A stretch of DNA of 64,000 nt, from contig NZ_CP037922.1 of NCBI RefSeq assembly GCF_004355185.1, positions 2,760,001 to 2,824,000 on the forward strand. The letters are read 5' to 3'. A program made the translations under genes and the position numbers. Source of the DNA: Hymenobacter radiodurans. Lineage in GTDB: Bacteria; Bacteroidota; Bacteroidia; Cytophagales; Hymenobacteraceae. The notes beneath the pieces were generated by a model. The model was given only the letters and a program-made list of their open reading frames with translations, ran no database searches and was not told the origin of the DNA. Below, one piece after another: positions 63,777 through 64,000 of this stretch (the stretch's first letter is position 1; every line of letters starts with the position of its first letter).

Positions 63777-64000
63777 ATGCGTCATTCCGCTTCCCTCCTA
63801 TTTTCTGGTTTGCTGCTGGCCTTGGCGCCGCTGGCCTGCTCCCAGCAAACTCCCGAAACATCTACTTCTGCGCGAACAAGCGGTCCGCCCGCCATCCCCG
63901 TGCAGTCGGCCACGCCCGCCCTGCTCGAAACCTTCGAAACGGGCAGCAAAGGAGCTTACGCGGAGGCCGACGAGGTATTGCCTTCTGGTTCCTGGCACTT
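63777..64000 (+). CDS. Exported lipoprotein, 5' part (possible endonuclease-type)
   Basis: ATG 63777 opens a frame that runs off the window (74 residues seen). The signal peptide ends in lipobox LAPLAC; then SQQTPETSTSARTSGPPAIPVQSATP and LLETFETGSKGAYAEADEVLPSGSW. The last segment recalls N-terminal domains of DNA/RNA non-specific endonucleases of Bacteroidetes, from memory only. Just upstream is AAAAAAGCCCCCCGCC directly before the ATG. Confidence 0.6.
   Translation, partial: MRHSASLLFSGLLLALAPLACSQQTPETSTSARTSGPPAIPVQSATPALLETFETGSKGAYAEADEVLPSGSWH

Overview
The window looks like chromosome of a Hymenobacter-type bacterium (Bacteroidota, Cytophagales, Hymenobacteraceae). The reasons are mixed GC with dense coding, almost no Shine-Dalgarno sites, promoter -10 elements of the Bacteroidetes form TAnnTTTG, many lipoproteins, and families typical of this group: plant-type acyl-ACP desaturase, DUF547, DUF885, phytase-like esterase, MoxR/VWA pair, arsenosugar genes. 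The species assignment is inference. I saw no rRNA, tRNA, CRISPR array, insertion sequence or phage gene.

Layout. 0-8.8 kb is housekeeping: fbp (partial), lysC, an enoyl-CoA hydratase, a Fur-family regulator beside a 2-Cys peroxiredoxin, waaA, rsgA, an SDR, a fasciclin lipoprotein and a cyclophilin. 9-12 kb holds a 558-residue lipoprotein next to a radical SAM/SPASM-like enzyme. 12-19.4 kb has a phytase-like esterase and a MoxR ATPase/VWA pair split by a Zn/Cd-type P-type ATPase. 19.5-22.6 kb has DUF427, a PliI-like inhibitor, a DNA-alkyl repair protein and the desaturase. 22.7-32.5 kb is a cell-surface glycan locus: polytopic proteins, two paralogous GT39-like transferases around a 2OG-Fe(II) dioxygenase, a GT2, a flippase and a FemAB/GNAT-like transferase. 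32.8-43 kb has corA, a TPR protein, a 913-residue membrane-anchored protein, a glycosyltransferase, an amino-acid permease and small exported proteins. 43.4-46.5 kb is a redox trio (FAD oxidoreductase, small His-tailed membrane protein, membrane 4Fe-4S protein). 46.6-52.4 kb has a hydrolase, bcp and a second glycosyltransferase run. 54-56.8 kb is an arsenosugar cluster (arsS with glycosyltransferase, rhodanese and peroxidase-like partners). 57-64 kb has an ECF sigma/anti-sigma pair, a semialdehyde dehydrogenase, a thioredoxin-like protein, a DUF885 lipoprotein, two tandem paralogs and the start of an exported protein.

Two window-wide signals stand out. First, the octamer TGGGGGGC (GCCCCCCA), usually flanked by T or A tracts, occurs about 38 times by my hand count where about 2 are expected. 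It sits on both strands, in all reading frames, inside genes, as the arms of transcription terminators, and just after promoter -10 elements. Second, 11 genes are broken in frame at 17 places. Every break is mended by adding one G or C, and 14 of the 17 are at a run of exactly five G/C where six would restore the frame. Either the assembly undercalls these tracts or they are a real site of length variation.
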